A DNA stretch of 37,100 nt from Cyanobacteria bacterium SBLK (GCA_017746715.1 JAGHZQ010000117.1:1-37100), one strand, 5' to 3'; numbered from the stretch's first letter, positions 23,361-32,402 are shown. Numbers and translations: made by a program. Notes: generated by a model not told the origin, from the letters alone.

Positions 23361-26300
23361 TTATTGCAGCAAATCCCGCAAATACTCCATGCTTTCCTTT
23401 ACAGCCCTTCGCGACGCTTTCTCTACCTCGCTTTGATCGGGGCTCCTCAGCAAGAATTGCTGATGAAACGTCGGCTTTATCGGCCGCTTTAGCTCCTGCT
23501 TTAGCCCCGCAATCTCTTTCCTCAACAGGGCAAACTCTTTTTCGCTCCCCCCGCTCCCTGACTGCGAAGCTACTCTCTCAATAGTCTGGGGAGACATCGT
23601 TACGCTCGCAGGACGAATCGGGACTCCTATGCGCTGCAATGTCGCCTGCATCCTGAGAATTGCCTCGGTTTTCTCATTGGGGATGATGCGTCCGGGTTTG
23701 GGGGGCGTGAAAATTTGGGGCGCGGTTAACAGGTAGTCTTGCCCCGACTGGGTTCTATAAATTTCGGGTCTGGCGTTCTCAACAACCGGGTAATGCTTCC
23801 CGGCGCTCACCAGACCCCCTCGCAATCGACCAGACTCGATACGGTTGGGGGATGGGGTGGCTTTGGCGATCCTTTCGCTAAGAGCCGCTTGCTTCTCCAG
23901 TTCCGAGGTTTGCGATCGCGCAACTTCCAGCCGTTCCCGCGACTTCTCTAGTATCGCATCGGTGCTGGCGATCGCATCTCCCAATCGCAAAGCCTCTTTC
24001 TCTGCCTCTGCCTTGCGCTGTTCTGCTGCTTTGATTTCCTCTTCAAGGGCTGCCTTTTCACGTTTTCGAGCTTCATATTCCTCGAAACTTCCCACCAATT
24101 GCGGGCGGTTAAGTTCATCTAGTCTCGCCTGTTTTTCGGCGATACCTTGCCCTTCATTCTCAGCGATCGCTTGTTGTTCGGCTTGTGCTGCTCTTAGCTT
24201 CTCTGCGGTTTCGGCGGCTTCCAGTACCGCGCGTTCTCTTAATAGCTCAATTTGATGTTTGAGCAGTTCGACGAGTTCATTTTGGGCGGCTAAATTGACA
24301 TTGTTAACAATCTCTTGTTGCTCGCTCAATTCGAGTTCTGCGGGGATTTTGACGGGGGGTTGTTGTGATATTTCCTCCTGTAATTTCTCTGTACTAGCTG
24401 TATCGGGTATATCGATATCTTGCGACAGTTTGGGTCCTTCCACTCTACCGAGAGATACGGTTACGTCAATGTCCCGCAATTCCGCACCAACTTCTGCACG
24501 TTCTCGGTTTTGGTCGAGCTGACGATTCTGCTCCTGAGTCACCTTCGACACGGCTTCGGCTTGTTGGCTATTAAGCAAACCCTGCTCGATGATCGCCGCC
24601 TTACGCTGTTGTGCGGAGATTTCCCGCTCGGCATCCTCCGCCAATTTCTGAGCTATTGGAATTTGCTTCGCTGCCTCACTAGCCGCCTGTTTGCTTAGTG
24701 AGAGAGATTGCTCCGCTGTCTTGACCCCCAGTTCGGCATCGGCGATCGCTTCTTCATTCCCCTGCTCTCTAGCTTTTCGCAATTCCCCAACTGCCGAGTT
24801 GCGCTCCTGTCCGGCTTGGAGGATTGCGAGTTGGGACTCGATCGCCGCTTGCTTCGATTTAGCAATATTGATTCTTGCCTCAATCAATGCCCGACGTTTT
24901 GCACTCGCCTCCCGTTGGTTCTCCAGCGCGAGGGATTTGCGCTCGAACTCCTGTTGTCGGGCAAAATTGGCGAGTTCTTGCTCAACCCTTGCATCTTCGG
25001 CTTTCTGCCGGGCGAGTACAGCCTCCTCGATAGTCGCATTGCGGTCAATACCGAGAGCCTTCAGCTCTTTTTCGAGTGCCTTCCGCTTCAGCTTCTCACT
25101 TTTAATCGCCTCGTCTCTCTCTTTCTTCTCTCGTTTAATTTTCTCTCTTTCGCTTTCCTCCTTGCCCTCGTTTTTGCGCGAGGCTTCGGCTTTCTTTATG
25201 TCCTGTAATTGCTTGAGAGCGTCCTCGCCCCGTTTGGCATTCTCTACCCGACGATCCAATACCGCATCCTCGATCGCGGTGAGGCTATTCGCGAGGTCGT
25301 TTTGTGCGGAGAGCAGATCGTTTTGTCGGGCGATCGCGCCCTCCTGAATTGCCATCAATTCCGCTTGACGCTGTTGCGAACCCACGGTGAGATCGATGGT
25401 ATTGGCTTGCGAACGATAGCCAATTTCTTGCTCTTTCAGTATTCGATTTTGAGCATTGACTTCCTCATCAATTCGACGTTGGACTAAAGCAATTAACGTC
25501 TCTTGTGCTTTGATTTCTTCCTCTATAATTTGCTTCTGAATTGATAGATACTCCTTACTCCCTTTCTTCTCTAGTGCGAGGCGCGCCTCTAATGATTTTT
25601 TGTTAACTTCTATCTCTTGCAACGCGATAACTTCGGGGTCTGCGTTTGGGTTCGCGAGTCGGAATCCTGCAACCTTCAAGTCTCCCTTGATTTCTTGTTT
25701 GTCGATTTGCTCCAATGCTGCCTCTCGTGCCGCTTTCGCCGCTTCTTCTGCTGACTTCTGAGATTCTTTGGCTCTTTGCTCTGCCTCCTTCTGTGCCGAT
25801 TCTGCTGCCTTTTGTTCGGCTTCGTCTCGACTGATTTGACTGTCGGCGATCGCACTTCGCAATTGCGCCTCTTCCTTGTTCCCTGCCTCTACGAGAGCGA
25901 GGCGATCTTGCATGGCTTTCTCGCGCACTTGCGAGATTTCCGCTTCGATGGTTTCTTGGCTGGCAACCTCGCCACTTGCCGCACGCTCCTTAATTGCCGC
26001 GATCGCTTGGCTTTCTCGAAGGGCGATCGCTTCCTCCGCTTTTTCCTTATCCCGCGAGGAGAGCTTGGCGATTTTCTCCTCGGCTGGTGCAGTGTCCGCG
26101 TCAACCGTGATTGTTGGATCGGGGGCGGTGTCGGGGACTTCTGCGATCGCCTTGGTTGCCGGTTGGGTGTCGGCTTCGATCTCAACAGTAGGGCTAGGGG
26201 CGTTTTCGAGAATCTCCCCAATTTGCTCCTTAGCGGGCGTTGTGTCGGCTTTGACCTTCACCGTGGTGTCACTCCCCTCCCCTTCCTTTTCGAGGGATTC

Positions 26301-28853
26301 TTGCGCCTCTCGGAGGGCTTTCAGGCGATCGTCGATCTGTCCTTTCAATTCCTTCGATGTATCGCGATTTTGCCCTCCCGTCACATCAGCACCCCTCACC
26401 AGATCTCGAACTTGTTTCAATTCAGAAATTTGCTTTTTAATCGCCTCAGAATCGCCACCGATTTCTACATCGATTTTCTTATTAGCCAAGCGTTGGAGGT
26501 TTGCCAATTCTTCGGCACTCTGGCTGACTAGATCGGTATCCGTACCTGCCAAGAAGTTATTAATATTTTGCCCCGCTAATTTAACAACATCGATGAGCCA
26601 TTCCATGAGCGAAATTGAGTCTTTCAATACCCCATTAGCGACCCCCAGCCCATAGGCGAAAGTATCCCCGAAAATCTCAACAAGCGGGGTGTCATTTCGG
26701 ATGAATTGGAATAGTTCGGAAACCAATTCAAGCAGGGTCGCGATCGCATCCCCTCCCGTTGCTCCTAACTCCTGCAAGCCGGGTAAGATGTCCGCGCCAA
26801 TACTCCCCCCAACTTCTTTGGCGATCGCTACAATGCGATTGAAATCGCCGCCAATGCGATCGCCGAACTCGAACAGGATCGCCAATGCCTCATCGACCTG
26901 CTCGTTAAAACTCTCGAAGAATGCTCCCGCGTCGGCGCTCGAAAGTTCGCCATTGATAAATCTCAGCGCGTCAGTTGTTAGTCTTGTGAGTTTTTCAAGC
27001 GAGGGGGCAGCGCCTTCTACGAGATTTAAGACGATAGCCTCGCTGACGCTGCCTAGTTCTTTAAATGAGCCTTTAAGAGACCGTGCCATCTTGTCCGCGC
27101 TGTCGCCGAGCGTCCCTTGAGCATTCTCAGCGTTCCCCATGATCTCTATCATTTTCTCTAGGGGAACGCTCATTGCGGCTTCCACTCGCTTACCTGTTTT
27201 GTCTCCAAACGCCCTCAAAAAAGCATCCGCACGCTGTCCGTCGTTCTCAATTCCTTGGAACAATCCGGCAACTTCTAAGTAAATTTCGTTCCAATCCCCC
27301 TTACTTAAAAGCTGAGAGGCTTTCTCTCCCGTGATACCGAGTTCTTCGAGAACTTGAACTTGTTTCTCGATTTGTTTGGTTGGGGCTTCGGTAACATCTC
27401 CATTGAGGACGCTTAAGGAAAGGTTCAATTGCTTCACCATGTTACCGATCGCGGTTCCGGCTTTCTCGTCGAATTGCCCTCCTTCCGCAAAGATTGCCGC
27501 AAAGGATGCCGCGCTCGCTTCATCCACGTTTGCAGTTTTGAGAGCACCTCGCATATTAGCGAGGGTATTTGTTAAGCCTCCAAATGTAACATTAGTGCTG
27601 TTAGCCGCCGCCGTCCACGTGTCGAGGGTTTGGCGAAATTTGTCCTCTTTTCCGATGGTGTCGAATGCTATCCCTAGGTCTACTGCTTTTTTGGTCAAGA
27701 CATCGATCCCGTCTCCGCTCTTGTCTACTAGCGTCAAATCGACAATACCGGACAAGGACGCGGCGGACTGCTCTGCACTGAGTCCGGCAGTTCGGAGCGA
27801 GGGGGTAATGCTTGCAATTTCCCCCGCACTTTTCTGAGTATTCGCTCCTAGCTCTTTTATTTTGTCTTTGAGGATGTCTATATTTCCGAGAGTATCAGGA
27901 CTGCCGATCGCCTCAAAATCTTTAATCGCTTGCTGGTAATCCGCAAAGACTTCCCCGATCGCGCCTTTAACCGCGTTCACACCAGTAGCGATCGCGCTCG
28001 CTGCTAGATTCCCGGTCATCACAGCAACAGACGCACCCAGCTTATCGAAGCGGTTTTGCAAGTTTGTATTGGCGGCGACGGACTTTTGTGCGGCGGCTGC
28101 GTTACGAGCAAGGGCTTGGTTGAGTCTTCCTTTTTCTTGTACCAGCTTTTGTGTTGCCTTGGCAATTTGGTTCTGGCTTGCGCCCTGTTGTCTGAGGGCA
28201 GCAAGCTCTTTTTGGGAAGCGCGAATCCGTGCCTGAGATACCTGTGCCGCCGCTTGCCCCGCACTAATCGCACCTTTATTCTGCTGGGATTGAATGCGCG
28301 TGAGTTCCTGAGTTAGTGCGGTTTGCCGTTGTGTCGCGGCTGCTTTTTGGCGGTCTAAAGCGATGTTTCTTTCCGAAGCAGCCGCACGTTTGATTTCTGC
28401 TTGTACTTGTCGCTCGTACCCCAATGAGCTTTTTGTGAGTGCAAGCTGTGCTTTCTGAAGTTCGCGAGTTTTGGCAACGATTTCTTGTTGGGACGCTTTC
28501 TTTCCTTTCAGGGCGTTGAGTTCTTGCTGAACGGCAGAAACCCGCGATTTAGCGCTTTGTAGGGACGCTTTGGCGGATTCTCTGGCGAGGGAGGCTTGTT
28601 GCTTCTGGATGGTTGCCAGCCGTTCCGTGGCGGATGTCAGATTTTGGAGTGTTCCAGCCGCTTGCTGGCTTCCTTTCCATGCAGCAGAGGCAGCGCTGAC
28701 TTGTCCGGTGAGTTCCTTTATTCTCCCCTGATATTTGCCTATATTTTGTGATATCTCTTTAACGGATTTATTCTGCTCTTTTGCGATTTGCTTAATAGCT
28801 TTCTGGATTTCTTTTTCCCCAACGGGGACAAATTCAGTCAGGATTTTGGGCAT
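23361..28853 (-). CDS. tail tape measure protein, 1830 aa
   Basis: The protein begins MPKILTEFVPVGEKEIQKAI and is mostly helical. Residues 1-270 form coiled coils, 270-300 hold a hydrophobic TMP segment (VAVMTGNLAASAIATGVNAV), and 310-620 resemble the core of TP901-type tape measures (AASLSGIVDLTLVDKSGD, FGGLTNTLANMRGALKTA, MARSLKGSFKELGS). Then comes a Thr-Pro repeat region (VKVKADTTPAKEQIGE, IEADTQPATKAIAEV, VDADTAPAEEKIAK) and a very long Arg/Glu/Ala coiled coil. It sets tail length and threads through the tube; at about 0.15 nm per residue, roughly 275 nm. It is on the strand opposite its tail neighbours, which is odd. Confidence 0.88.
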   Translation of the reverse strand: MPKILTEFVPVGEKEIQKAIKQIAKEQNKSVKEISQNIGKYQGRIKELTGQVSAASAAWKGSQQAAGTLQNLTSATERLATIQKQQASLARESAKASLQSAKSRVSAVQQELNALKGKKASQQEIVAKTRELQKAQLALTKSSLGYERQVQAEIKRAAASERNIALDRQKAAATQRQTALTQELTRIQSQQNKGAISAGQAAAQVSQARIRASQKELAALRQQGASQNQIAKATQKLVQEKGRLNQALARNAAAAQKSVAANTNLQNRFDKLGASVAVMTGNLAASAIATGVNAVKGAIGEVFADYQQAIKDFEAIGSPDTLGNIDILKDKIKELGANTQKSAGEIASITPSLRTAGLSAEQSAASLSGIVDLTLVDKSGDGIDVLTKKAVDLGIAFDTIGKEDKFRQTLDTWTAAANSTNVTFGGLTNTLANMRGALKTANVDEASAASFAAIFAEGGQFDEKAGTAIGNMVKQLNLSLSVLNGDVTEAPTKQIEKQVQVLEELGITGEKASQLLSKGDWNEIYLEVAGLFQGIENDGQRADAFLRAFGDKTGKRVEAAMSVPLEKMIEIMGNAENAQGTLGDSADKMARSLKGSFKELGSVSEAIVLNLVEGAAPSLEKLTRLTTDALRFINGELSSADAGAFFESFNEQVDEALAILFEFGDRIGGDFNRIVAIAKEVGGSIGADILPGLQELGATGGDAIATLLELVSELFQFIRNDTPLVEIFGDTFAYGLGVANGVLKDSISLMEWLIDVVKLAGQNINNFLAGTDTDLVSQSAEELANLQRLANKKIDVEIGGDSEAIKKQISELKQVRDLVRGADVTGGQNRDTSKELKGQIDDRLKALREAQESLEKEGEGSDTTVKVKADTTPAKEQIGEILENAPSPTVEIEADTQPATKAIAEVPDTAPDPTITVDADTAPAEEKIAKLSSRDKEKAEEAIALRESQAIAAIKERAASGEVASQETIEAEISQVREKAMQDRLALVEAGNKEEAQLRSAIADSQISRDEAEQKAAESAQKEAEQRAKESQKSAEEAAKAAREAALEQIDKQEIKGDLKVAGFRLANPNADPEVIALQEIEVNKKSLEARLALEKKGSKEYLSIQKQIIEEEIKAQETLIALVQRRIDEEVNAQNRILKEQEIGYRSQANTIDLTVGSQQRQAELMAIQEGAIARQNDLLSAQNDLANSLTAIEDAVLDRRVENAKRGEDALKQLQDIKKAEASRKNEGKEESEREKIKREKKERDEAIKSEKLKRKALEKELKALGIDRNATIEEAVLARQKAEDARVEQELANFARQQEFERKSLALENQREASAKRRALIEARINIAKSKQAAIESQLAILQAGQERNSAVGELRKAREQGNEEAIADAELGVKTAEQSLSLSKQAASEAAKQIPIAQKLAEDAEREISAQQRKAAIIEQGLLNSQQAEAVSKVTQEQNRQLDQNRERAEVGAELRDIDVTVSLGRVEGPKLSQDIDIPDTASTEKLQEEISQQPPVKIPAELELSEQQEIVNNVNLAAQNELVELLKHQIELLRERAVLEAAETAEKLRAAQAEQQAIAENEGQGIAEKQARLDELNRPQLVGSFEEYEARKREKAALEEEIKAAEQRKAEAEKEALRLGDAIASTDAILEKSRERLEVARSQTSELEKQAALSERIAKATPSPNRIESGRLRGGLVSAGKHYPVVENARPEIYRTQSGQDYLLTAPQIFTPPKPGRIIPNEKTEAILRMQATLQRIGVPIRPASVTMSPQTIERVASQSGSGGSEKEFALLRKEIAGLKQELKRPIKPTFHQQFLLRSPDQSEVEKASRRAVKESMEYLRDLLQ

Positions 28854-28881
28854 TGAGGTGCGGAGGAGGCGAAATTCTTTT

Positions 28882-28887
28882 AGTATA
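28882..28887 (-). promoter_or_regulatory. -10 element (TATACT) upstream of the tape measure gene
   Basis: On the minus strand TCGCTTATACTAAAAG stands 29 bases before the tape measure start, with the same TTATACTAAA core as at 10445 and 35248. No clear -35 is seen. An SD-like GGAGG is not present on this strand near the start. Confidence 0.5.
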
Positions 28888-28978
28888 AGCGATTGGACAA
28901 AGACTTCGGTACGATCGCACTCTTTTCAGGAAAAGTGATCGCGTTTAGTGTTGAGAGTGGTGATCAAGTAAAACTAAA

Positions 28979-29434
28979 ATGAGAACAAAAACTTGGATTT
29001 TAGCTTTCCTTATTTTTCTCGCAGCCAATGGATGTGGCGAGAAGGAGAGCGCGGAAGAAACCTTTACATTGAGCCCAGTGGAAATCGCAGCTATTAACTC
29101 GGAAGCCGTGCAGACATTGGGGTCGATCGCGCGATCGCAACAAGCCTATCATCTCGAATTCGATGCTTTACCCCCAGACACCAGCAACTACGCTGAAACC
29201 ATCGGAAAAACTGAGACAGCTAATTTCTCCTACACAAGTTCTCTTAAAGGAGAGAATAGCATTATTGTCGCTACCCCTAAAAAAGAAGGCGTGCCACCTC
29301 ATGTTGCTTTCGTGTATCCCGATGGAGAAGGATTTTTTGAGGTTATGGTTTGTAAAACTCCTGTCCCGCTCCCCGATCCGATCCCTCTGCCTGCAAATAA
29401 AAATTGTCCCGCTCCTCTGTTGCCGCAGGGCTAA
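28979..29434 (+). CDS. pilin-like lipoprotein, 151 aa
   Basis: The N-terminus (MRTKTWILAFLIFLAANGC) is a lipoprotein signal with Cys19; the -3 to -1 residues A-N-G are a relaxed lipobox. The mature part has LGSIARSQQAYHLEFDALPP and then ETANFSYTS, which match the first part of the globular domain of cyanobacterial type IV pilins (pattern IGxxNRAQQAYxLE...xNYSY). The pilin N-terminal helix is replaced by the lipoprotein signal. A PilA-like lipoprotein could interfere with pilus function. It is a single gene between the divergent tape measure gene and the next unit, like a moron. Confidence 0.65.
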   Translation: MRTKTWILAFLIFLAANGCGEKESAEETFTLSPVEIAAINSEAVQTLGSIARSQQAYHLEFDALPPDTSNYAETIGKTETANFSYTSSLKGENSIIVATPKKEGVPPHVAFVYPDGEGFFEVMVCKTPVPLPDPIPLPANKNCPAPLLPQG

Positions 29435-29478
29435 ACGACCCCTCCCGATCGCACTGACCAAGGGGTAGTTTACAACCC

Positions 29479-29492
29479 GGCGGAATTCCGCC
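29479..29492. repeat. dispersed palindrome copy (GGCGGAATTCCGCC)
   Basis: A perfect copy, 44 bases after the pilin-like lipoprotein gene and 23 bases before a GCGTTTATACT promoter element. It probably ends the lipoprotein transcript. Confidence 0.65.
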
Positions 29493-29514
29493 AGTTTGCT
29501 GCGAGGTGAAAAAA

Positions 29515-29525
29515 GCGTTTATACT
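29515..29525 (+). promoter_or_regulatory. promoter element GCGTTTATACT
   Basis: This is an exact copy of the 11 bases before the portal gene (10445-10455), 28 bases upstream of ATG 29554. It likely drives the genes 29554-32215. Confidence 0.55.
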
Positions 29526-29553
29526 GGGAGAAAATGCTCGCGCTTAAAAGCAC

Positions 29554-30447
29554 ATGGCAGTTCTCCCCATCGCCACCAAAGGAGCAATCCTAAAACAAGA
29601 GATTTATCCTAATTCCAGCAATTTTTACGCCGTTCCCGTAGAGGCAACTCCGACAACCAGCAACAGCATTAGGAGCGAACTTACCGAGGCGACGGCGGTG
29701 GGAGGAGGAAGTCTCGCCAAGCAACTCATCGATATTGACAACAACTCTAACAATCGCATCGTTCAAAATGCGGGACAAAACCGCGTCGAGACGCGCTTTG
29801 AGCCTTTAGTATGGAGTGCCTTGAGTACCGATTCGGGAGGTACAATTCCGGGGATTGCGATTATTCAAGGGAGTGCGCCGGGGGACGCCAGCGATAAATT
29901 CTTTTGCTATGTCGAACTGACGGGGGGCGCTTTTGCTCCCAACGGAACCGACCCCCTTGCCGTAGATTTCACGACCTACCCGATCGCCGTTTCCGTCCAT
30001 GGAAGTAACTTTTTCGACTTGGCGCGTTTCGATTTGATGAAGGGAAATTACAATCTGACCAATGATTTCAGCATGGTGTTGCTGGTCGCGGCTCCCGATG
30101 CTACATGGACGCAATACTCGCAAATTTCTGCCATTGAAGTCAAAAATAGTTCTAATAATTATTTAGGAAAAAAATTGATTGACATTGGTAACAACTCCAA
30201 TAATCGCATCATTCAAAATGGGAATTATTGGAATGTAAGATTTGAGCCTGCAATATGGACGGCACTCGATACCAATGACAACGCCACGCCAATCACTCAC
30301 TACTGTCTCGTACAAGGGAGCAATGTCTACTCTTCCTCTAAGCTCGTTTCTTGGGGGCAATTTCTCAGTAGCGGAGCGCCCAGCAGCTTTACGGCAGATG
30401 GACAGAAAAATCTGTTTGTCGATTGTAGCGCTTTAGTGAGGCTATGA
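29554..30447 (+). CDS. tail/virion protein with internal duplication, 297 aa
   Basis: Two copies of a ~90-residue domain are visible: LIDIDNNSNNRIVQN followed by VRFEP-like residues (about 59-84), and LIDIGNNSNNRIIQN followed by NVRFEPAIWTALDT (about 208-238). Each copy has the order LIDI-N-N-S-N-N-R-I, R-F-E-P, W-x-A-L and an I-Q-G/V-Q-G-S strand, which suggests beta-sandwich domains. The protein is probably a beta-rich virion decoration or tail protein; no known family is recognised. Its stop overlaps the next start by 4 bases (ATGA). Confidence 0.6.
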   Translation: MAVLPIATKGAILKQEIYPNSSNFYAVPVEATPTTSNSIRSELTEATAVGGGSLAKQLIDIDNNSNNRIVQNAGQNRVETRFEPLVWSALSTDSGGTIPGIAIIQGSAPGDASDKFFCYVELTGGAFAPNGTDPLAVDFTTYPIAVSVHGSNFFDLARFDLMKGNYNLTNDFSMVLLVAAPDATWTQYSQISAIEVKNSSNNYLGKKLIDIGNNSNNRIIQNGNYWNVRFEPAIWTALDTNDNATPITHYCLVQGSNVYSSSKLVSWGQFLSSGAPSSFTADGQKNLFVDCSALVRL

Positions 30448-31202
30448 AAAAGGGGATTTTTCCGAATATTCGCATCACTCGCAATAACAGCAACTCCGTC
30501 CGTTGCAAGATTGACGGGACAACCTACGTTGCTCGAATGGGTGACGATTGCAGTAATGTGGGGATTGTTACAATTGTCTCAGATGGCGCGTCGGCGATCG
30601 CTTACTCAGCTTACTCAGGGAAGGTCTTCAAGCAATCCTCCAGAACGAGACGATTGTTTCATTCGCGACCAAGACGGAAAAATTTCAAACAAGAACAGCA
30701 GAAAGACCCTTTACATTTGTCCAATCATTTCTTTTATGTTCTTTCTGTGACAGAAAAAGCAAAATTCGTCAAAAGAACTATCAGTAACAGCCTTAAGATA
30801 TCAACATTCCCCGAACAAAAAACGTATCACCTCACTCTAAACCATCAAAGCAAATTTGATACGGGAGTTTCTCGAGGAGGAGCTTCTTATGTCGCTGTTG
30901 TGGAATATCCATTGTTAGAATCCGAAGCAGATACTCTTGTCTATTTGTTCTCCCATAAAGGAGTGTTGATTGATTTTTCAGGGAGAGAATTTTTTGATGG
31001 TTACGGGTCCGTTCCTCCCACTTACGACGAACAAGAATTAATCCCTTTTAATCCGAATATTCCTTACGGCACTCAAGAAGAGATAAGCCAAATTATTGAA
31101 GACAGAAATTATAATGATGGACTCACAGCAAGAACTTACAGTCTTGGCTCTCAACTTAAAATTCCTTTTTTACCCCCCGATCCAGAGGATGCCAAAAACT
31201 AA
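30444..31202 (+). CDS. hypothetical virion protein, 252 aa
   Basis: It is translationally coupled to the duplicated-domain gene. The start MKKGIFPNIRITRNNSNSVR is followed by beta-rich segments (VGIVTIVSDGASAIAYSA) and a basic stretch, SRTRRLFHSRPRRKNFKQEQ. The C-terminal half contains YHLTLNHQSKFDTGVS and acidic loops. It has the look of a tail component, but I recognise no family. Confidence 0.55.
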   Translation: MKKGIFPNIRITRNNSNSVRCKIDGTTYVARMGDDCSNVGIVTIVSDGASAIAYSAYSGKVFKQSSRTRRLFHSRPRRKNFKQEQQKDPLHLSNHFFYVLSVTEKAKFVKRTISNSLKISTFPEQKTYHLTLNHQSKFDTGVSRGGASYVAVVEYPLLESEADTLVYLFSHKGVLIDFSGREFFDGYGSVPPTYDEQELIPFNPNIPYGTQEEISQIIEDRNYNDGLTARTYSLGSQLKIPFLPPDPEDAKN

Positions 31203-31217
31203 ATCCCCACACAAACG

Positions 31218-31231
31218 GGCGGAACTCCGCC
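31218..31231. repeat. dispersed palindrome copy (GGCGGAACTCCGCC)
   Basis: The copy lies in the 38-base gap before the gene at 31241 and ends 9 bases before that start. Confidence 0.6.
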
Positions 31232-31240
31232 ACTCCCTAA

Positions 31241-32215
31241 ATGATCTTTCGTGCATTCAAAAGTCAATCGGGACTCGTCCGAAAAATACCACTATGTCCT
31301 GTCACGCGATTGGAGGAATTGCGATCGCAATTCCTCCGCCTTCAGATTCTTGTCAACTCCGACGACTTTACTCTCGATCAATGGCAGGGCAATCTCCGCA
31401 TTCGCACTCTCTGCATCCAAATTCTCGATTTAAACGGTATTGATTGGCGAGAATGCAGTCTCAATCAAATTTGGCAATTCTGTATCAAAAGCGGCGACAA
31501 TCCCTCGCTTTTGGCTCGATACAATTTTCTGGACCCGAGCAATTTACCCATTGAGAATCCGTTATCCGCCACTAAGGAAGCAACTTATAGCCAGCAGTCA
31601 GCAGTCAGCAGTCAGTTGCCCAAATTCCCTATCGCGGGCATAGGCGAAACCATCCCCAAACCTCATTGCCCGGCCATCAGGCAGCGTCAGCTAGAGCAGA
31701 CTTTTGAGGCGTTGGTCGAGGCGATCTCCTCAGCGTCAGAATTCCTTGCTTTTCCCTCGCCAGAATCACTCTTGATCTATGACGAGGACGTGCGGGCGTT
31801 GAGTTTTGAAATGATGCGAATCGTGGGAATCGAACCCAAGATTTGCAATGTTAGTCACGCGGCTGCCTTGGCAATTTCTCACCAAGAGAATTTTGGAATG
31901 ATCGCCCAATGCACTGGGCTGGCAAGCGAGTCTAATGGAGGAGCAGGGGGAGAGTTAACGACCCACCCCGAGTTTTACTTGATGGGTCAACTGCTCGGGG
32001 CAAAAGTTCAACCGAGAGAGGCGATCGCGCTTCTCGAACGTGCCAGTTACGCTGAGGCAAAAGCGTATTTGTCGGGATTCGATTCGACAATACCCGAAAA
32101 GCTGAAGAAAAAAGGTGAGAAACGCTTTTCAGAAATGACCCCGGCAGAGAAAAAAGAAGCGTTTGTGCGATTGCGGAAAATGACCGAACGGGGGTTTCAA
32201 GTGCCTATCGTTTAG
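31241..32215 (+). CDS. hypothetical protein, 324 aa, end probably altered
   Basis: ATG 31241 gives MIFRAFKSQSGLVRKIPLCP. The first ~100 residues are helical (LEELRSQFLRLQILVNSDDF), a Ser/Gln-rich linker encoded by a CAGCAGT repeat follows (SQQSAVSSQLP), and the C-terminal part is helical with a basic end (PEKLKKKGEKRFSEMTPAEK). The stop comes at FQVPIV; beyond it, sequence in two other frames still looks protein-like, so the true end may be different (see 32216-32402). No family is recognised. Confidence 0.6.
   Translation: MIFRAFKSQSGLVRKIPLCPVTRLEELRSQFLRLQILVNSDDFTLDQWQGNLRIRTLCIQILDLNGIDWRECSLNQIWQFCIKSGDNPSLLARYNFLDPSNLPIENPLSATKEATYSQQSAVSSQLPKFPIAGIGETIPKPHCPAIRQRQLEQTFEALVEAISSASEFLAFPSPESLLIYDEDVRALSFEMMRIVGIEPKICNVSHAAALAISHQENFGMIAQCTGLASESNGGAGGELTTHPEFYLMGQLLGAKVQPREAIALLERASYAEAKAYLSGFDSTIPEKLKKKGEKRFSEMTPAEKKEAFVRLRKMTERGFQVPIV
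31592..31612. repeat. three tandem CAGCAGT heptamers
   Basis: Short tandem heptanucleotides of this type are frequent in filamentous cyanobacteria. Here they encode the Ser/Gln linker of the 31241-32215 protein in frame. Confidence 0.7.
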
Positions 32216-32402
32216 CATTATCACTGCCCGCATCCCCGGCGCACTCGAGGAGAACGGAAGGGAACTGATCGCCTCTCTCGAAAATGCAGCCACCTAACCC
32301 CTGATGACTTCTCGCGGCTGGGGATTCCCTTAGAAGAATTCCTGAATCGGTTTGTCGTTTACGAAGAAACTCGGCGCAATTCCGCCGGGTCTCCCCCATC
32401 AC
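32216..32402 (+). pseudogene. decayed coding remnant after the 31241 gene
   Basis: Two protein-like stretches without start codons follow each other in different frames: TARIPGALEENGRELIASLE (about 32224-32285), and then CSHLTPDDFSRLGIPLEEFL continuing to NRFVVYEETRRNS (about 32285-32385). The second is in the same frame as the preceding gene, past its TAG. Two frameshifts would join all parts; alternatively a programmed frameshift is used. It might also be random. The 32216-32450 gap has otherwise only a palindrome and a terminator-like hairpin. Confidence 0.35.
32373..32386. repeat. dispersed palindrome copy (GGCGCAATTCCGCC)
   Basis: One mismatch from the consensus. It lies at the end of the decayed segment and before a hairpin at 32403-32418. 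Confidence 0.55.

Noticed and set aside
23739..28316. Long open plus-strand frames within the tape measure gene (such as 24691-25347 and 25876-26655)
   Set aside because: They are antisense to a clear 1,830-residue coiled-coil protein and have Ser/Leu/Arg-rich shadow compositions.
28911..28945. Imperfect hairpin (CACTCTTTT / AAAAGTG) upstream of the pilin-like lipoprotein
   Set aside because: The stem has a bulge and lies between divergent genes; it is not convincing as a terminator or operator.
31592..31612. Tandem CAGCAGT as a CRISPR-like array
   Set aside because: Units are seven bases with no spacers; it is a common cyanobacterial simple repeat.
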